Below, in pieces: positions 1 to 12,504 of a stretch of DNA of 64,000 nt. A program made the translations under genes and the position numbers. Origin of the DNA: Pezicula radicicola (lineage: Eukaryota; Ascomycota; Leotiomycetes; Helotiales; Dermateaceae); NCBI GenBank assembly GCA_003008705.1, contig PDUO01000011.1:983956-1047955 (forward strand), given 5' to 3'. Each line of letters opens with the position of its first letter. Position 1 is the stretch's first letter. The notes under the pieces were generated by a model. It saw only the letters and a program-made list of their open reading frames with translations, made no database searches and had not been told where the DNA came from.

Positions 1-491
1 AGTGTCATGACTTTTTACATCACTCCTAAGAAGCCGTGTTGACCCAACTCTCCTGACTTCAGAAACTCCCAGAGGATTCAGCATCAAGCTACTAGACTCT
101 GTCATCATTGTCCTTGCTTACGTAGTTAATCATTCCCTCGAGTAATTCGGCTTTGTATCACCACACTCCACCGGCCGGGAGCTAAAAGTAACGTTTAGCT
201 TTATTTATTCCTATACGTCGTGAGCTTATTAGCATCCGCCTAGGCTCCGAGGGACGCCTCCTCCACCGCCCGGCTTGCGAGTCTTCTTGAGCTCGGTCAA
301 CCTTCATCCACTTTGCTACCCGCCACCATCATTCACACTCCTTTACACTTCGCGACTTCATATTTGTTGTTGTTTTACAGCTCCAGAAAACTACATTTAC
401 GTCTGCGGTCAAGGCCCTACCAGCGCCGAAGCTATTCGACCCGGCCATCTCTCGTTCTCCAAACGGCGCGATAGCCAAGAAACAGACATCG
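1..491. other. Left-edge noncoding, upstream of ABC transporter
   Basis: No convincing gene. Frames that are open here are short and lack family features. The stretch contains the presumed promoter and 5' leader of the transporter gene that starts at 492. Confidence 0.5.
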
Positions 492-3400
492 ATGCGACGA
501 CTCCAGCTGGGGAGAGTAGTCATTGCGACACTCTCGTTGTCATGGACCGCCTATGGGTTTCAGAACTACTCTCTGATAGACATGTCAAGAGCCCATACAT
601 CGTTACTGGCTGGCCAAGCTGAAGAGTGTCCTCCGTGGTATGTGTTTGCGCCAGTTTCTACTATGAATCACTGAGATATTTTGGAAGACTCCAAATACTG
701 GTGATTGCTCAGTTCAACAACAACATGCTGATATTACGGCAGCTTTAATTGTCTACTACCAGCTTTCAGTTGTGGTCAGTATGCTGAGTGCAATCAGTAC
801 AATGGCAAATGCGCATGCCCAGCTGGTTTTGGGGGGGACGACTGCTTGTCTCCAGGTTTGTGATTAAATCAAGTCAGTAACTCAAGACATATCGTAATAA
901 CACTTTCCTAGTTTGCGGATCATTAGCAGACGGCGATAACCGACCCATGCGAAAAAGCGACTCCTGTGAATGCGACGATGGATGGTCAGGCATAAATTGC
1001 AATGTTTGCGAAACCAACAAGGCATGCAACAAATTAATGCCCGAGGGGCAAGGAGGCGTTTGCTACCAGAATGGCGAGGTGGTGAAGGAGAACTACCAAA
1101 TCTGCGACGTTACGAACAAGAAGATTCTCGATATTCTCGATGGCAAGATACCGCAAGTCACATTCACCTGCAATGCAGAGCGTGATACATGCGATTTTCA
1201 ATGTGAGTTTGAGCTTCCCGTACACGGCGGAATAAAAACACACACACAAACAACACCCAAGAACAGTGGACCGAAGTTGAGAGATACATCTGAAGTACTC
1301 AGTTCGTTCAAGTCATTCAGCTTTCTTGCAGGCCACTTAGCAACCACTACTGAGCGTAGCAATAGTAGTTGCAAGAGCCCAATTTGACAAGCAGTCACTA
1401 TCCTCGTTCTCAAACTTTCCTATATATAATTTTTTGTTTCTACAACGGCCCCTGCTCAACAGCGTCTTAACTTTTGCTGATCTATCATAGTTTGGGTTGA
1501 CCAAAGAGAGTCATTCTTCTGCGCTTTGAATCAATGTAAATCCAGTGCCGACAATACCTACGAGCAGAACAGCACTAATTACAACTGCGAGAACATCGAG
1601 TGCAAGTGTATTCCAGATCGCATGTTGTGTGGCGAGAACGGCTCTGTGGATATCACAGAATTCCTAGACGAGCTTATCAGAGGGCCTGCAACCTTCGAAT
1701 GTCTACAGACCAATGGCGGCAAAAATGACTGCAAGTTCAAGGAACCCGAGATGAACAAGCTCATTTCACAGATGTTTGGGGACTCCAGTATTTTTATCAA
1801 CTGTAGATCTGGAGAATGTTTGTACGAGACAGAAGTTCCTGGCTTTGAACGGCCTGTGAAAAAGATCAATACGCCACTAATCGCCGGAGTGATTGCTGGC
1901 ACATCACTTTTCGTCGTTGCTGTTATACTTACGGTGTGGTATCTCTCAAGGAGACAATTTAAGTACGGTCCTATCCGTCTGGACGATTCCGATGACGATG
2001 AGGCCATCAAGCTTATGGCCGATCACAAACCCGCTTCTCTCTACTTTGAAGATGTCTCTTATAGCATCAACGGGAAGCAGATTCTCTCTGGCGTACATGG
2101 AACTGCCCACCCTGGAGAGATCATGGCTATCATGGGAGCTTCTGGCGCTGGAAAGACCACGTTCCTTGACATCCTCGCGAGGAAAAATAAGCGAGGACAA
2201 GTAGACGGCAATTTCTATGTCAACGGTGAGAAAGTGGATGATACCGAGTTTAAGAGTGTTGTTGGATTCGTCGACCAGGAAGATACTATGTTACCAACTC
2301 TCACCGTCCATGAGACCATTATGACGAGTGCGCTTCTTCGCCTTCCTCGGGACATGGGTCACTCCGCCAAAGAACAGAGAGTGTATGAAGTAGAGAAGCA
2401 ACTTGGTATCTCGGCTATCAGAGACTCCCTTATTGGCTCTGAGGACGGCAAGGGTCGCGGTATTTCTGGTGGAGAAAAACGTCGAGTAGGAATTGCGTGT
2501 GAGCTTGTTACAAGCCCAAGCATACTTTTCCTCGATGAACCTACTAGCGGTCTTGACGCATACAACGCCTTCAATGTGATCGAATGTCTTGTCACCTTGG
2601 CCAAGACTTACAAGAGAACAGTTATATTTACAATTCATCAACCAAGATCAAACATCGTCGCTCTTTTCGACCGCCTCCTACTCTTAGCGAAGGGCAAGAC
2701 CGTTTATTCCGGAGAATTCCAGCAGTGTCAGGATTATTTTGACAGCATTGGCCACCCATGTCCGCCCGGATTCAACATCGCGGATTTCTTGGTAGATCTA
2801 ACCATGTTTTCAGGAGCACCACGTACTCCAGTTGATGATGATGTCCCCGAAAGTTCTAGCGGCTTCACCGGAAGTGTTGGACCTAGTAGCACAAGAGGAG
2901 TTAAATCAATCGCCAGCTTTTCTGCAGCTAGCATCGAGGAAAGTACCATTGGAAACACCGACGACTCTGTACGTCGGCCAAAGGGCAAACGTAGAGATTC
3001 GGTCAAGCAGAAGCAAGAACGAGAACTCTACACACGACGAAGAAGCGGCCTCGACACCCCAGGATCAGCAGGTGATGATACGCCATTGGACCCTCAAGCA
3101 GCTAAGGAGCAGTGGCTTCGACTATCTAGACAGAGAGCCAACAAGCAACACCATCATAGTCTGGAAGACCACGATGATCTTCCACCTCCCGCGGTGTCAG
3201 ATTTGGACGTGCTTGTTGCTGCGTATGCCAGCTCTGAAATCGCAGAGAGTATCCACGAAGATATCCAGGCTGCCATAAACGATGCACAAACAGCTAATGG
3301 GAATACTAATGGCCATTCAGACGGCAGATCAATGAGCTCCGGTACCATGGGCAGAGGTTACGCTAGAATCGGATATGTGCGACAATTTATGATTTTGTCT

Positions 3401-4204
3401 CAGCGCACGTGGCGAAATCTTTACCGGAACCCAATGCTCATGCTCACACACTACGCTATTGCTATTCTACTGGCCGTTCTGTCTGGCTTCCTGTTCTATG
3501 GCGTAACTGATGATATTGCCGGCTTTCAAAACCGCCTTGGACTCTTTTTCTTCGTCCTCGCACTCTTCGGCTTCAGCACTCTTTCTAGCTTGACAGTATT
3601 TGCCACAGAGCGCATGTTATTCATAAGGGAGAGAGCGAACGGTTACTACTCGCCAGTCACGTACTTTTTGGCGAAGGTGGTGTTCGACATTGTCCCTCTT
3701 CGCATCATCCCTCCAATAATCATGGGAAGCATACTCTACCCTATGACCGGCCTTGTTCCTGATGCACCACACTTCTTCAAATTTCTATTGATTCTGGTTC
3801 TTTTCAACCTCGCAGCATCAGCTATCTGCCTTTTCCTTGGCATCGTTTTCAGAGATTCAAGTGTTGCAAGTTTGATTGGAAGCTTGGTGATGCTTTTCAG
3901 CTTGTTATTCGCGGGTCTCCTACTGAACCACAACAAGATTCCTAAGGCTGCTCTGTGGTTGCAAGCGCTATCAATATTCCATTACGGCTTTGAATCTCTG
4001 ATTGTCAATGAGGTTACCTATCTCACCCTCGTCGACCACAAGTACGGCCTGGATATCACAGTCCCTGGTGCTTCTATCCTGAGTTCCTTTGGATTTGACA
4101 ACGGCGCACTATGGCATGACATTTCTAGTCTGGCCGTCTTTGGAGGCGTATTCATCATTTTGGCTTATGTTGCCATGCACGTACTGCTTGTAGAGAGACG
4201 GTAG
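492..4204 (+). CDS. ABCG-type ABC transporter with EGF-like ectodomain (ADP1-like)
   Basis: Predicted half-size ABC transporter of the white/ADP1 group, 1087 residues, acting in a cellular membrane; the substrate is unknown. Exons are 492-637, 743-855, 912-1202 and 1491-4204 and sum to 1088 codons. A signal peptide (residues 1-22) precedes a cysteine-rich, EGF-like luminal or extracellular region (to about 310; for example [16 protein letters not shown] and [13 protein letters not shown]) and one membrane span (about 311-335). The ATPase follows, with Walker [10 protein letters not shown] (399-407), signature ISGGE (508-512) and Walker [13 protein letters not shown] (528-539). A low-complexity linker leads to an ABC2-type membrane domain (about 810-1087). 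The domain order matches yeast Adp1. Intron 3 (288 nt) is longer than its neighbours. Family assignment is firm; the role is inferred. Confidence 0.93.
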
Positions 4205-5014
4205 ACGAGCAGAAGCTCTTGTAATGTATATTAAACAGTCTTTCTTTTGTTTTTCTTCTGTCGGTCTGCATGGAAATAAATCCTTGGTGGAGGAGGAGTA
4301 CGGCGTCTCCCTTGGCCAAATTTATACGCCGGCTACTAGCAAACATTTCAATTCCAGTCAAATTATTTCATAATTTGCAACACTTTGCTGGCTTGACTCA
4401 TACCATAACTAATCCCAGCTACTCGAATTGATCAAACGAGTTAGGCAGAACATCATCTCATCATCCCATAACCCAACAGCCTCAAAAATGTATATAAAAT
4501 TGAGCTGACACAAGATGAAGCCACACGGGCTCGAATTTGTCTACTCACTTTCCTCGTCGTGATAGAGAACTGCAAACTGAATAAATCTAAATACAGCTCG
4601 CGAGGGCACAAACCTCGGATATCTGAAGGTAGTATGGGGAAGAGAACCGCTCTGCCAAAGCGGAATCAACCCTGATAGCTATGGGGTCTTGAAGTTCGTT
4701 TAGCTTTATGTATGAGAACGGGCTAGTTCACGGGTTACTGTGACGAGAGACAACATGTCTCACTCAATAAAGCAGGATTGAAAGTGTTTGGGGTGAGTAT
4801 TTTATCTCATTATGGCTCGCTAGCTGACTAGAAAGGTGACCTTTACTTCTAGTACTGTGTAACTGCATGAAAAGTGGAAGAAAAAAAAAAGGTATACCAT
4901 GTCCCACACTCTATGCAAAACGCTTTAAAACGCTCTCTTCAAGAAAACAGAAGCACCACCACCCTCGTCACTATCATCCCATAAGCTACTAAAGTACATG
5001 TGGACTCCACTAGT
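4205..5014. other. Convergent intergenic region
   Basis: Lies between the 3' ends of the ABC transporter (+) and the DnaJ gene (-). I see no gene, only short unsupported open frames and an A-rich run near 4880. Confidence 0.5.
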
Positions 5015-6681
5015 TTAAGCATGAGCCTTGGGTACATTTGGCGCATCTGCAGCTACATCATGAGCTGTTTGCTCAGCGCTTGTCTTGTCCTTCTTGTGGT
5101 CTTTCTTCGCCTTTTTGTTCTCCTTCTTGGCAGCTGCTTCGGCGACGAGTTGTTCGAACGCCATGTAATCGCCCTCTTCCTCTGGGTTGCGTTGAGCCTG
5201 TATTTGTTGTTAGTAGATTGTCATAACGATAAAAGCAAAGTAGGACTCACCTTTTGATAGATCTCTCCACAGATCACAAGTGCCTGCGCACGCTCCAGTC
5301 TCTTCGACATTGGGACCTTCTTGTCGCTCAAAATCTCATCACAGACATCTCTCAACACACCCTGGATCTCGAACTTGCTACCTCGCCATGCTGCTGTAAG
5401 GATCTTTCCAGTGACTCTTCGCTCGTACTCGACCTTCTTCTCATCCGTCCAGTCCTCACCTCCCTTCTCCTCCATCTTGGCCATCTCCTCCATCGTCATC
5501 TGAGCATCAATCGCACTGCTGATTGTGTTCCAAGTCTCCTTAGTGATGGTTCCCTTGTCCTTTAGTCTCGAGAAAAATCCACCGATGCCGAGGAACTTTT
5601 GTGATTTGAGGAGACCAGTTGCTTTCTGTAGGTATGTCGTGCCAATAGCGTGTAAGATGTCCAGGCCGAACGACTCCATCTTCAAGTTCTCGACTTCCAG
5701 GCGGGTTTTTTCTTGGAAAGCTCGTGTTACATCAGGTCCCTTGTCAGTCTCTGTCCATATACTGATACGATCGATGAGCTTCTTTGCCAGGGTATCAACA
5801 CGTTCTTGACGGATCCTAGCGCGCTCTCGTTCGTAGGCGGCCAGTTCTTCGCGCTGAGCCTTGCTCAACCCTCCCTTCTTCTTTTCTTTCTTATGCAGCT
5901 CCTTTTCCTCCGCAGTCATGCCAGCAGCAGCCATCTCAGCCTCTTCGTGTGACTTATCCATGATCGCTGGTCGGATGGGAATGCCACCTGGTCGAGGGGT
6001 AGATGCTCCCGAAGCAGGTGGCGTGCTGGCAGTTGAGGAGAATTTACTATCCATAGTTTCTGCAACAGACGGAGCAGGAGGTGGGGAGCTCGTGGAACCC
6101 TCAGCAGCCATCTTTGCCTTCTCTGCCTCCAGGCTTTCTTGCTTGGCGGCGGCCTCACCAGGGAACTCCTCCTCTTCCTCGGCGCCCTCCTGCATCGTGA
6201 TGTCCATAGTCTTTGTTAAATCCTTCATGAGCGAGATCTCTCCGATCAGGTCAATGAATGCCTCTCCTCCAAAGATTGTCCCGAAAAATTCGGCGGGGTC
6301 GGCAAAACCCTCAGAGGGCATGGCTTGGTCTTTTCCGAACTTGTCATATTGCTTGCGTAGATCTGTGTTTGATAGGATCTGGTAGGCCTCGCCGATGGCT
6401 TGGAATTTGGCATGTGCAGTATCATCACCGGGGTTCTTGTCTGGTGAAGATGTCAGAAGAAAAGTGGTTAAGGAGGGGCAAGGGGCACTGACCTGGGTGA
6501 GTGATGATGGCAAGTTTTCGATACGCCTAGGGAGAGGAGAGGATATATTAGTATTAAAGTTCCCCATAGCAAATATAATGCATGGTGGCTTGGAGGGTGT
6601 TTCTTGTACCTTTTTTATCTCCAGTTCTGTCGCATCGGGCTGGACGCCAAGGGCGTCGTAGTAGGTCGTATCAACAACCAT
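5015..6681 (-). CDS. DnaJ (Hsp40) cochaperone with DnaJ-X domain, CAJ1/DJP1-like
   Basis: Type III J-domain cochaperone expected to stimulate Hsp70 ATPase activity; 492 residues. Exons on the minus strand are 6681-6610, 6526-6493, 6440-5251 and 5197-5015, totalling 493 codons. The N-terminal J domain (YYDALGV..., residues about 5-75) has the HPD motif at 34-36. Intron 2 splits the Asp codon of HPD, so the second exon is only 34 nt. There is no G/F or zinc-finger region. A proline/alanine-rich middle and a lysine-rich helix precede the DnaJ-X C-terminal domain, and the tail is Lys/Ala rich. This arrangement is typical of fungal Caj1/Djp1 relatives, linked to ER or peroxisome import and membrane trafficking. 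The start is the only ATG giving a complete J domain. Confidence 0.92.
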
Positions 6682-7217
6682 GTCGACCGTGTTAAGGGAG
6701 TTGGGTAGATGGAAGGGAAGTAGTTGGCAACCGTGATACCAATTCTAGTACTTTTGTGGAGCTATGAGAATGCAGTCGTGAATCTAGATGTTGCGCCCTA
6801 AACGGATGTAAGGCTGAAGGTTTCCTGTGAGGTGGGAAAGTTTTGGTGGATGTGCTGATCAGCTAGCTACCGCGATTATGACGCGGAAGGCAAAGGCGAG
6901 GCTAACTTTTAAGGCAAAGCCTGATACTCCTGTAGATCGTCTATTATGATGTTTTCACTCTTCGCTTTATTAAAAGGACAATCCCTTTATGTGCATTAAC
7001 AAATCCTTCGTTTTAACCAGTCTTGCTCTTCTCTTCATTTTCTGTGGTTCATGCACAAGTCACCAGAGTCACTTGGGAGCCAGCACTTATTGTCAGTCGA
7101 CTCATCCCTGTCTCAAGTTTCGCCACGTCATTATCATTGCTCATATTCCAGATTCAGATCTAAACCCGTAACTTTTTTTTAAAAAAAAAAAGAAAGAGAC
7201 GACAAATCATCTTAAAT
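6682..7217. other. Intergenic, 5' of DnaJ and 3' of epimerase/reductase
   Basis: No gene supported. It contains the presumed DnaJ promoter and a T/A homopolymer pair near 7172-7193. Confidence 0.5.
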
Positions 7218-8216
7218 TTATTTGACGCCAGCAGCTGCCATTCTCTGGAAGCATCCCTTATATGCCTCGTGAATCTCTGGGACCTTGTAGTTATACTCGG
7301 CAAGCTTCTTCTCCAACTTGGTCGTGTCCAGACAGCAATTGCTGCGTCCAGCCTTGATGACCTTGCTCTGTTCCTCGAGCGTAAAGTTCTTCCATGTGAA
7401 GTCAGGGCGAACATATTGCTTGAACAAGCTCAAAACCTCGTTGTGAGAGATGGCACCGGGATTTGTGAAGTTGTAGATACCAGTGTCGTTGTGCTCAGCC
7501 ATAAGAATAGAGGCTGGGAGGAGATCAGTGAGGATGGTGTTAGAGTTAGGAATGTCAACGACACGCTCGTACTTGGCAATCTTGGTGACAAAGTTGCGGG
7601 AGTGGAGGTCGTCGCTGACGGGCATTCGCAGACGGAGGATGAGGGTGTTCTTGTAGGTCTTCATGATCTCTTCCACGTGGGCCTTTGTCTCGGAGTAGAA
7701 GCTGCCATTGAAGTTGGCAGGGTCGGTCTCGAGGTATCCTGGTCCGCCAATTGGGTGCTTGTCGTCGTAAGCGTAGATGCATCCTGCGAATATGTTAGTG
7801 ACCTCCTCGAGAGACGTTGCGGACTAAGAATACCAGTTGCAAAGACGGTGACGTGAATGCCTTCTAAGAAGCAAGCATCTGTGAGGTTCAATGTGCCGAT
7901 AACATTGGAGCGGATGGTCTCCTCCTTGTTGTCCTCACACCAATCGACATTTGGTCGTCCAGTGCATCCTGCACAGTTCAGGACGTGTGTAGGCTTGATT
8001 TTCTTAAGCTCGGCAATGACAGCCTCTCTATTCTGCATGCGCACAGTGGTTGAGTAGACTTCCTTTCCTTGACTCTCCAAGAGGGTCTTCAAGTGTCTGC
8101 AGGGTTGTTAGCAGCACGTTGGTTGACAGAGGGGCAATCTGGACATACCCTGCAACCCAGCCTTCGCCTCCCCAGATGAGGAAGACTGGTTTCTTGGTAG
8201 TTCCGTTTAATGCCAT
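7218..8216 (-). CDS. UDP-4-keto-6-deoxyglucose 3,5-epimerase/4-reductase (UDP-rhamnose synthesis)
   Basis: Short-chain (extended SDR) enzyme, 298 residues, resembling plant NRS/ER and the fungal UDP-rhamnose enzymes. It would convert UDP-4-keto-6-deoxyglucose to UDP-rhamnose with NADPH in the cytosol. Exons are 8216-8149, 8096-7834 and 7783-7218, giving 299 codons. The nucleotide-binding glycine motif GGEGWVAG is at residues 16-23, split by intron 1. The family block NCAGCTGRPNVDWCEDNK and the catalytic YSETK (YxxxK) are both present. Length is close to the roughly 300 residues of the plant enzyme. The next gene upstream (8851-10358, same strand) is a TPT-family transporter, which could move the product to the Golgi; that link is inferred. 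Start is the first ATG before the Rossmann fold. Confidence 0.9.
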
Positions 8217-8850
8217 GTTGAAAGACTGAGCAATTGAAGTTGGAGAGGGTTGATTGTGTGGTGAGAGAACGAAAGAATGACAGAACAGCGGTTGAGTCGG
8301 TGAGTATAATATAAATACTGCAAAGGACTGGACGGCCTCGTAAGCTGCAAGGAGGTGGGGTGAGTTTCGCTAAACACAACCCAGAACCAGACTCAGAGAG
8401 AGGCTGAGGGGTCGTAGGATTAGGCGTCTTAGGGGGTCTCGGCGGTCTACGGAGTACATGAATGTATCATCGACTTCTGAAACTCTATTACGAGTACACG
8501 CGTGGTTGTTCTCAGAAGATGCCTTTGTGAGATTGCATCGTCGATATCATCACGAAAATTACTGTACCGTGTCGACCCCGGGCAATTACCACCAGTAAGG
8601 GAGGACTTATTGAAGCTTGGGAATTATGAATGTCTATGCAAGAGAATGGCTCATAGAAGACGTCCAGCCAGGAGACCAATCATAGCTTCATTTTGATGAT
8701 AGCAACCCTTTCTTTTAGACGGCCAGGCTGGTAAATCATCGAATAAACGAATTCCTAACACCTCAACGTGGCCACTACTAGGTATCACCAAACGCATTCA
8801 AATCAGTCTTGCCGCATGCAGCTTCTTGGCATATATCTAGGACCGGATCT
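8217..8850. other. Intergenic between epimerase/reductase and transporter
   Basis: No gene supported. It includes the short motif ctacggagtacat near 8449, of a kind common in fungal repeats. Confidence 0.45.
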
Positions 8851-10358
8851 TCATCGCTGTGAGAGCTGGCTATAAAGAGTGGCGCCTCCAAGAGCCAGCA
8901 CAATCCCAAGTGCATCTCTCGCAGTCAAAAGCCGCCCTTCACTGATCCAACCATATGTGAGAATAATTATTGTTTTCACACTTGATAGCATTAGCGGCGA
9001 TGTTCAGGTTCAATGCTAGTTTGAGAGGGAGGTAGCTTACTTTGATGCAACATTGAAGGTTAAGGCGCTCATTCGCCCAATGATTAAAAACTGGGAAAGG
9101 TTCTACCACTGGTCAGTCGGAGTTGATCTTAGATTCATCAGCACTCACAAGTGAAGCAGCTGCAATGCCGGATAGAAAAAGTGCAAGAAGTGTTTCTTGT
9201 GGAATCTCTTCCAAGTCTGGCATAGTATCAAAGAAGGGACAAAGCACTGCAAGAAGCAATACGGATATTGGAGCTTGGTTTAGAAGCAACTGTGGACTCG
9301 AAACCGCAAAGTCCTTCATCTTCTTCCCAATCCAAACTTGGTAAAATGCCGTCACAGTAAATGCTGCTACAGCAATTGAAGCTCCAAGTTGGGTGGTATT
9401 TGCTGCTCCTGTGTTGGTAAGAGCAACCCCAACACAGACACTAGCTAAAGTTGCGATGGTGAGTGTCGAGCAAGTCGTTTTCAGAAAAATATACTGCAAC
9501 AGGGCCACGCACGGAGTGGTCATGATTTTAGCAAGCCTGTTGACGTCTTAGCATACTCATGCGTTGGTGTTGGGTAGGACATACTGGTAGAAGCCAATAG
9601 AGTTATATGCCAAACTCAGATTACCTAGGATGAGAAAGCCGGCGAAGAACATGCATAGAGGAATCATCTGCAGGAAAGGCAACCGAATTGGAATGAAGAG
9701 GTTGAACGGAGCACGGCTCGCTATCAAAAGTACCAGAGTTGTACATGCAAAATGCCACATTGCAAATGTTATTTGCATCTTCTTCAACTGAGGATCTTGA
9801 AATATCCTGTACCAGAGAGTTAGAGACCATAATGCAAGAATCAATATGAAATGGGCAATGCGGGCGTAGTACAAGAGCCAGCCTGAAAATGGTCAGGCTT
9901 TGGCTCTAGATTCTTTTATTGGAAGACGTCCAAGGTCGATGATACATCTCATAGAAGAGCAACGGAGTGACTTGGAGCAGTGGATAGTCGTCGAGTTCCT
10001 GGTAGTTCGATGTACTACTCACTCAACCCTAAGACCTTGAGTCCCTTGAACACGCTGCCCCAAGCATTCTCGTTCCCTTCTTTCCCCAAAGCCCAACTAA
10101 GCTTCATCCCATGGTAGTGGAATGTGAAAACAAATGCCATTGGCGGCAATGCATGATTCGTACATACCATTTATTTAGAAAGACTAGCACCACTGTACTG
10201 GCGATATTTAAGGTGATGCAAGCCACATCAACCATCTGCTTCGTCACACCTCCATTTTCGATTTTGGCAACGTGGCTCTTCTTTGACATGTCGTCATGTA
10301 GAGCGTCTACGCTGTTCTTTTCAATATCTGCTCCAACAGGATCATAGGTAGCTGTCAT
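8851..10358 (-). CDS. TPT/DMT-family sugar-phosphate or nucleotide-sugar transporter (SLC35E3-like)
   Basis: Multi-pass membrane protein of the triose-phosphate translocator/drug-metabolite superfamily, 330 residues. Exons are 10358-10168, 9806-9585, 9536-9149, 9102-9041 and 8980-8851, totalling 331 codons. Family marks are FLNKW in the first helix, GFLILGNLSLAYNSIGFYQ, the VGVALTNTGAANTTQLGASIA block, FYQVWIGKK and LLLNQAPISV, ending in a hydrophobic helix before SQLSQR. Exon 4 is only 62 nt and was placed by the conserved NLSQFLIIGR...ALTFNV. The first intron (361 nt) is unusually long for the window. Such proteins sit in Golgi or ER membranes; the substrate cannot be read from the sequence. 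The gene is divergent from squalene synthase. Confidence 0.88.
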
Positions 10359-10904
10359 ACTCCGTAGGTTGTAGTGACAGGGGCGATTACTGCATTTGAG
10401 CTCGGATCAGGTACAATCGGCAACTTGGCAAGGCTGGAGATGATGCCTCTATCATAGATCGTTACAAGATATTCGTGGCAAGTACATGTATATTGAACAA
10501 AGTACAGTACTATGCCGAAGTAATCAAGGAGTAAGTCATAATGATCTCTGTCAGGTTGTGAGACGAAAACAACCGTGTTCTGTTGGGCAGAATGTATGGA
10601 ATAAATTGGATACCCTTTCGTGCAGTCCATTTCCAACAGCCTTGTGTTGATCCTGACCAAAAATGCCCTGTGATTGGGCCGGCTAAACACTGCAAGTGCT
10701 TTCCAAAGAACCCCCTAAAGACCGCGTCTGCGGCGCTGCATCGGTCACCGGACAATTCCTCTCCTTCATCATCAACTCTGGAATAATCTCCACAATCCTT
10801 TTTGGAATTGACAATCGCCATCCAAGATTATTCTTCTCTCGGTACCATCTTCTCTCTCAAAACCATAAACTCCTAGAACTCGCGACAGCAGCTCATCAAT
10901 CACA
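10359..10904. promoter_or_regulatory. Divergent promoter region between transporter and squalene synthase
   Basis: A 546-bp spacer between two divergent starts (10358 on minus, 10905 on plus). It must carry both promoters. I identify no specific operator; open frames inside are not supported. Confidence 0.5.
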
Positions 10905-12504
10905 ATGGGTGCTTTAAAGACGTTGGCATACCTCTCGGTGCATCCAAATCAATTGAGATCCATCATTCAATGGTACAGCAGATGCTCTGCGCCTCCAACC
11001 CCAGACCATTGTACTGATGCTTACATAGGAAGCTATGGCATGATCCTGTCCACACACGAAATCCAGAGAAAGAATCGCCTAACCTTCGAGAATGCTTCAA
11101 ATACCTTGACATGACCAGTCGCAGTTTCAGTTCAGTTATTCAAGAGCTTAACCCAGAACTACTCGTACCAGTCGCGCTGTTCTACCTGATCTTGCGCGGG
11201 CTTGACACAGTAGAGGACGACATGACAATACCGTTGGATAGGAAGGTGCCACTGCTAAGAAGTTTCGAGACAAAGTTGAACGATACCAACTGGACCTTCA
11301 CAGAAAATGGACCTAATGAGAAGGATAGAGAGCTGCTAGTTCACTTCGATGTTGTGACCAAGGAGTTCCAATTGATCCCACAGGCATACCAGGCGATTAT
11401 CAGAGATATCACAATCAAGATGGGCAATGGCATGGCGGATTATGCAACAAACGCAGAGTTCAATGTTAACGGTGTCAACACAATCAAGGATTACGAGATG
11501 TACTGCCACTATGTCGCGGGTCTTGTAGGAGATGGATTGACCAGGTTATTTGTGGAGAGCAAGCTTGCAAACCCAGCTCTGCTTAATCGTCCAGAGCTAT
11601 CAGAGTCTATGGGTCAATTCTTGCAAAAGACGAATATCATTCGTGACATTAGAGAAGACTACGACGACAAGCGACGATTCTGGCCCAAGGAGATATGGTC
11701 GAAACATGTCACCAGATTCGACGAATTGTTTGATCCAAAGAACCTTGATGCTGCTCTCGCTTGCAGCTCAGAAATGGTTCTCAACTCTCTGCGTCACGCG
11801 GATGAATGTCTCTTCTACATGGCAGGCATAAAAGACCAGAGTGTCTTCAATTTCGTCGCTATCCCCCAATCAATGGCTATTGCAACGCTAGAGCTCGTTT
11901 TCCAAAACCCCGCCATCTTCGAGAAGAATATCAAGATCACCAAAGGCGATGCATGTCAGTTAATGATGGAATCATCACAGAACTTGCGGACAGTATGCGA
12001 GATCTTCAAGCGGTATGCACGTAGAATACACAAGAAGAACTCGCCCAAGGATCCAAATTTTCTAGAGATCAGCGTAGCCTGCGGCAAGGTAAAAATGTGC
12101 CTGCCCAATATTTTTGACATGTACTAACATGAGGATTAGATCGAGCAATTTATTGAATCAATTTACCCCACGCAAGACCCCAAGAAGCTTGCTCTGATCG
12201 CCTCAAACCAACCTGCAGTGGTTGACGAGAAGACTGCAGCTGAGCAAGCAGAAAACAACAAGGACATGATGTATTTGGCACTTGCGGTTATTGGAACTCT
12301 TGTTCTCATATCAGTGACTATGGTATGTCCAGCCAACATCTAAGCACAATTGTATACTGACGAGTAGAATAGATTGGTGCAGCGTGGTTAGCAGGAGCAA
12401 GATTCGATATAGCTTTTGCCGAACTAAGGAAGGGGGTTTTCAGTCCAAAAATTAGTGAGGAGGCAGCCAAGGTTGTAGCTCAGCATGATCATGGCGAGCT
12501 TTAA
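10905..12504 (+). CDS. erg9: Squalene synthase (farnesyl-diphosphate farnesyltransferase)
   Basis: Condenses two farnesyl diphosphates to squalene, the first committed step of ergosterol synthesis, at the ER membrane. It has 480 residues. Exons are 10905-10972, 11029-12088, 12140-12322 and 12373-12504, totalling 481 codons. The Asp-rich substrate/Mg2+ motifs DTVEDD (82-87) and DIREDYDD (229-236) are intact, with [10 protein letters not shown] following. A hydrophobic C-terminal anchor (about residues 420-450) is encoded across the last intron. The first intron splits the Trp codon of IIQW. In exon 4 the acceptor at 12371-12372 was chosen because the earlier AG would give an immediate stop. 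Length matches fungal Erg9. Confidence 0.97.

Noticed and set aside
5254..6491. Plus-strand open frames opposite the DnaJ gene
   Set aside because: They mirror the minus-strand coding sequence and show no domain; the minus frame has the conserved J and X domains.
10510..10821. Open frames on both strands between the transporter and squalene synthase
   Set aside because: They overlap each other in a divergent promoter and carry no domain.
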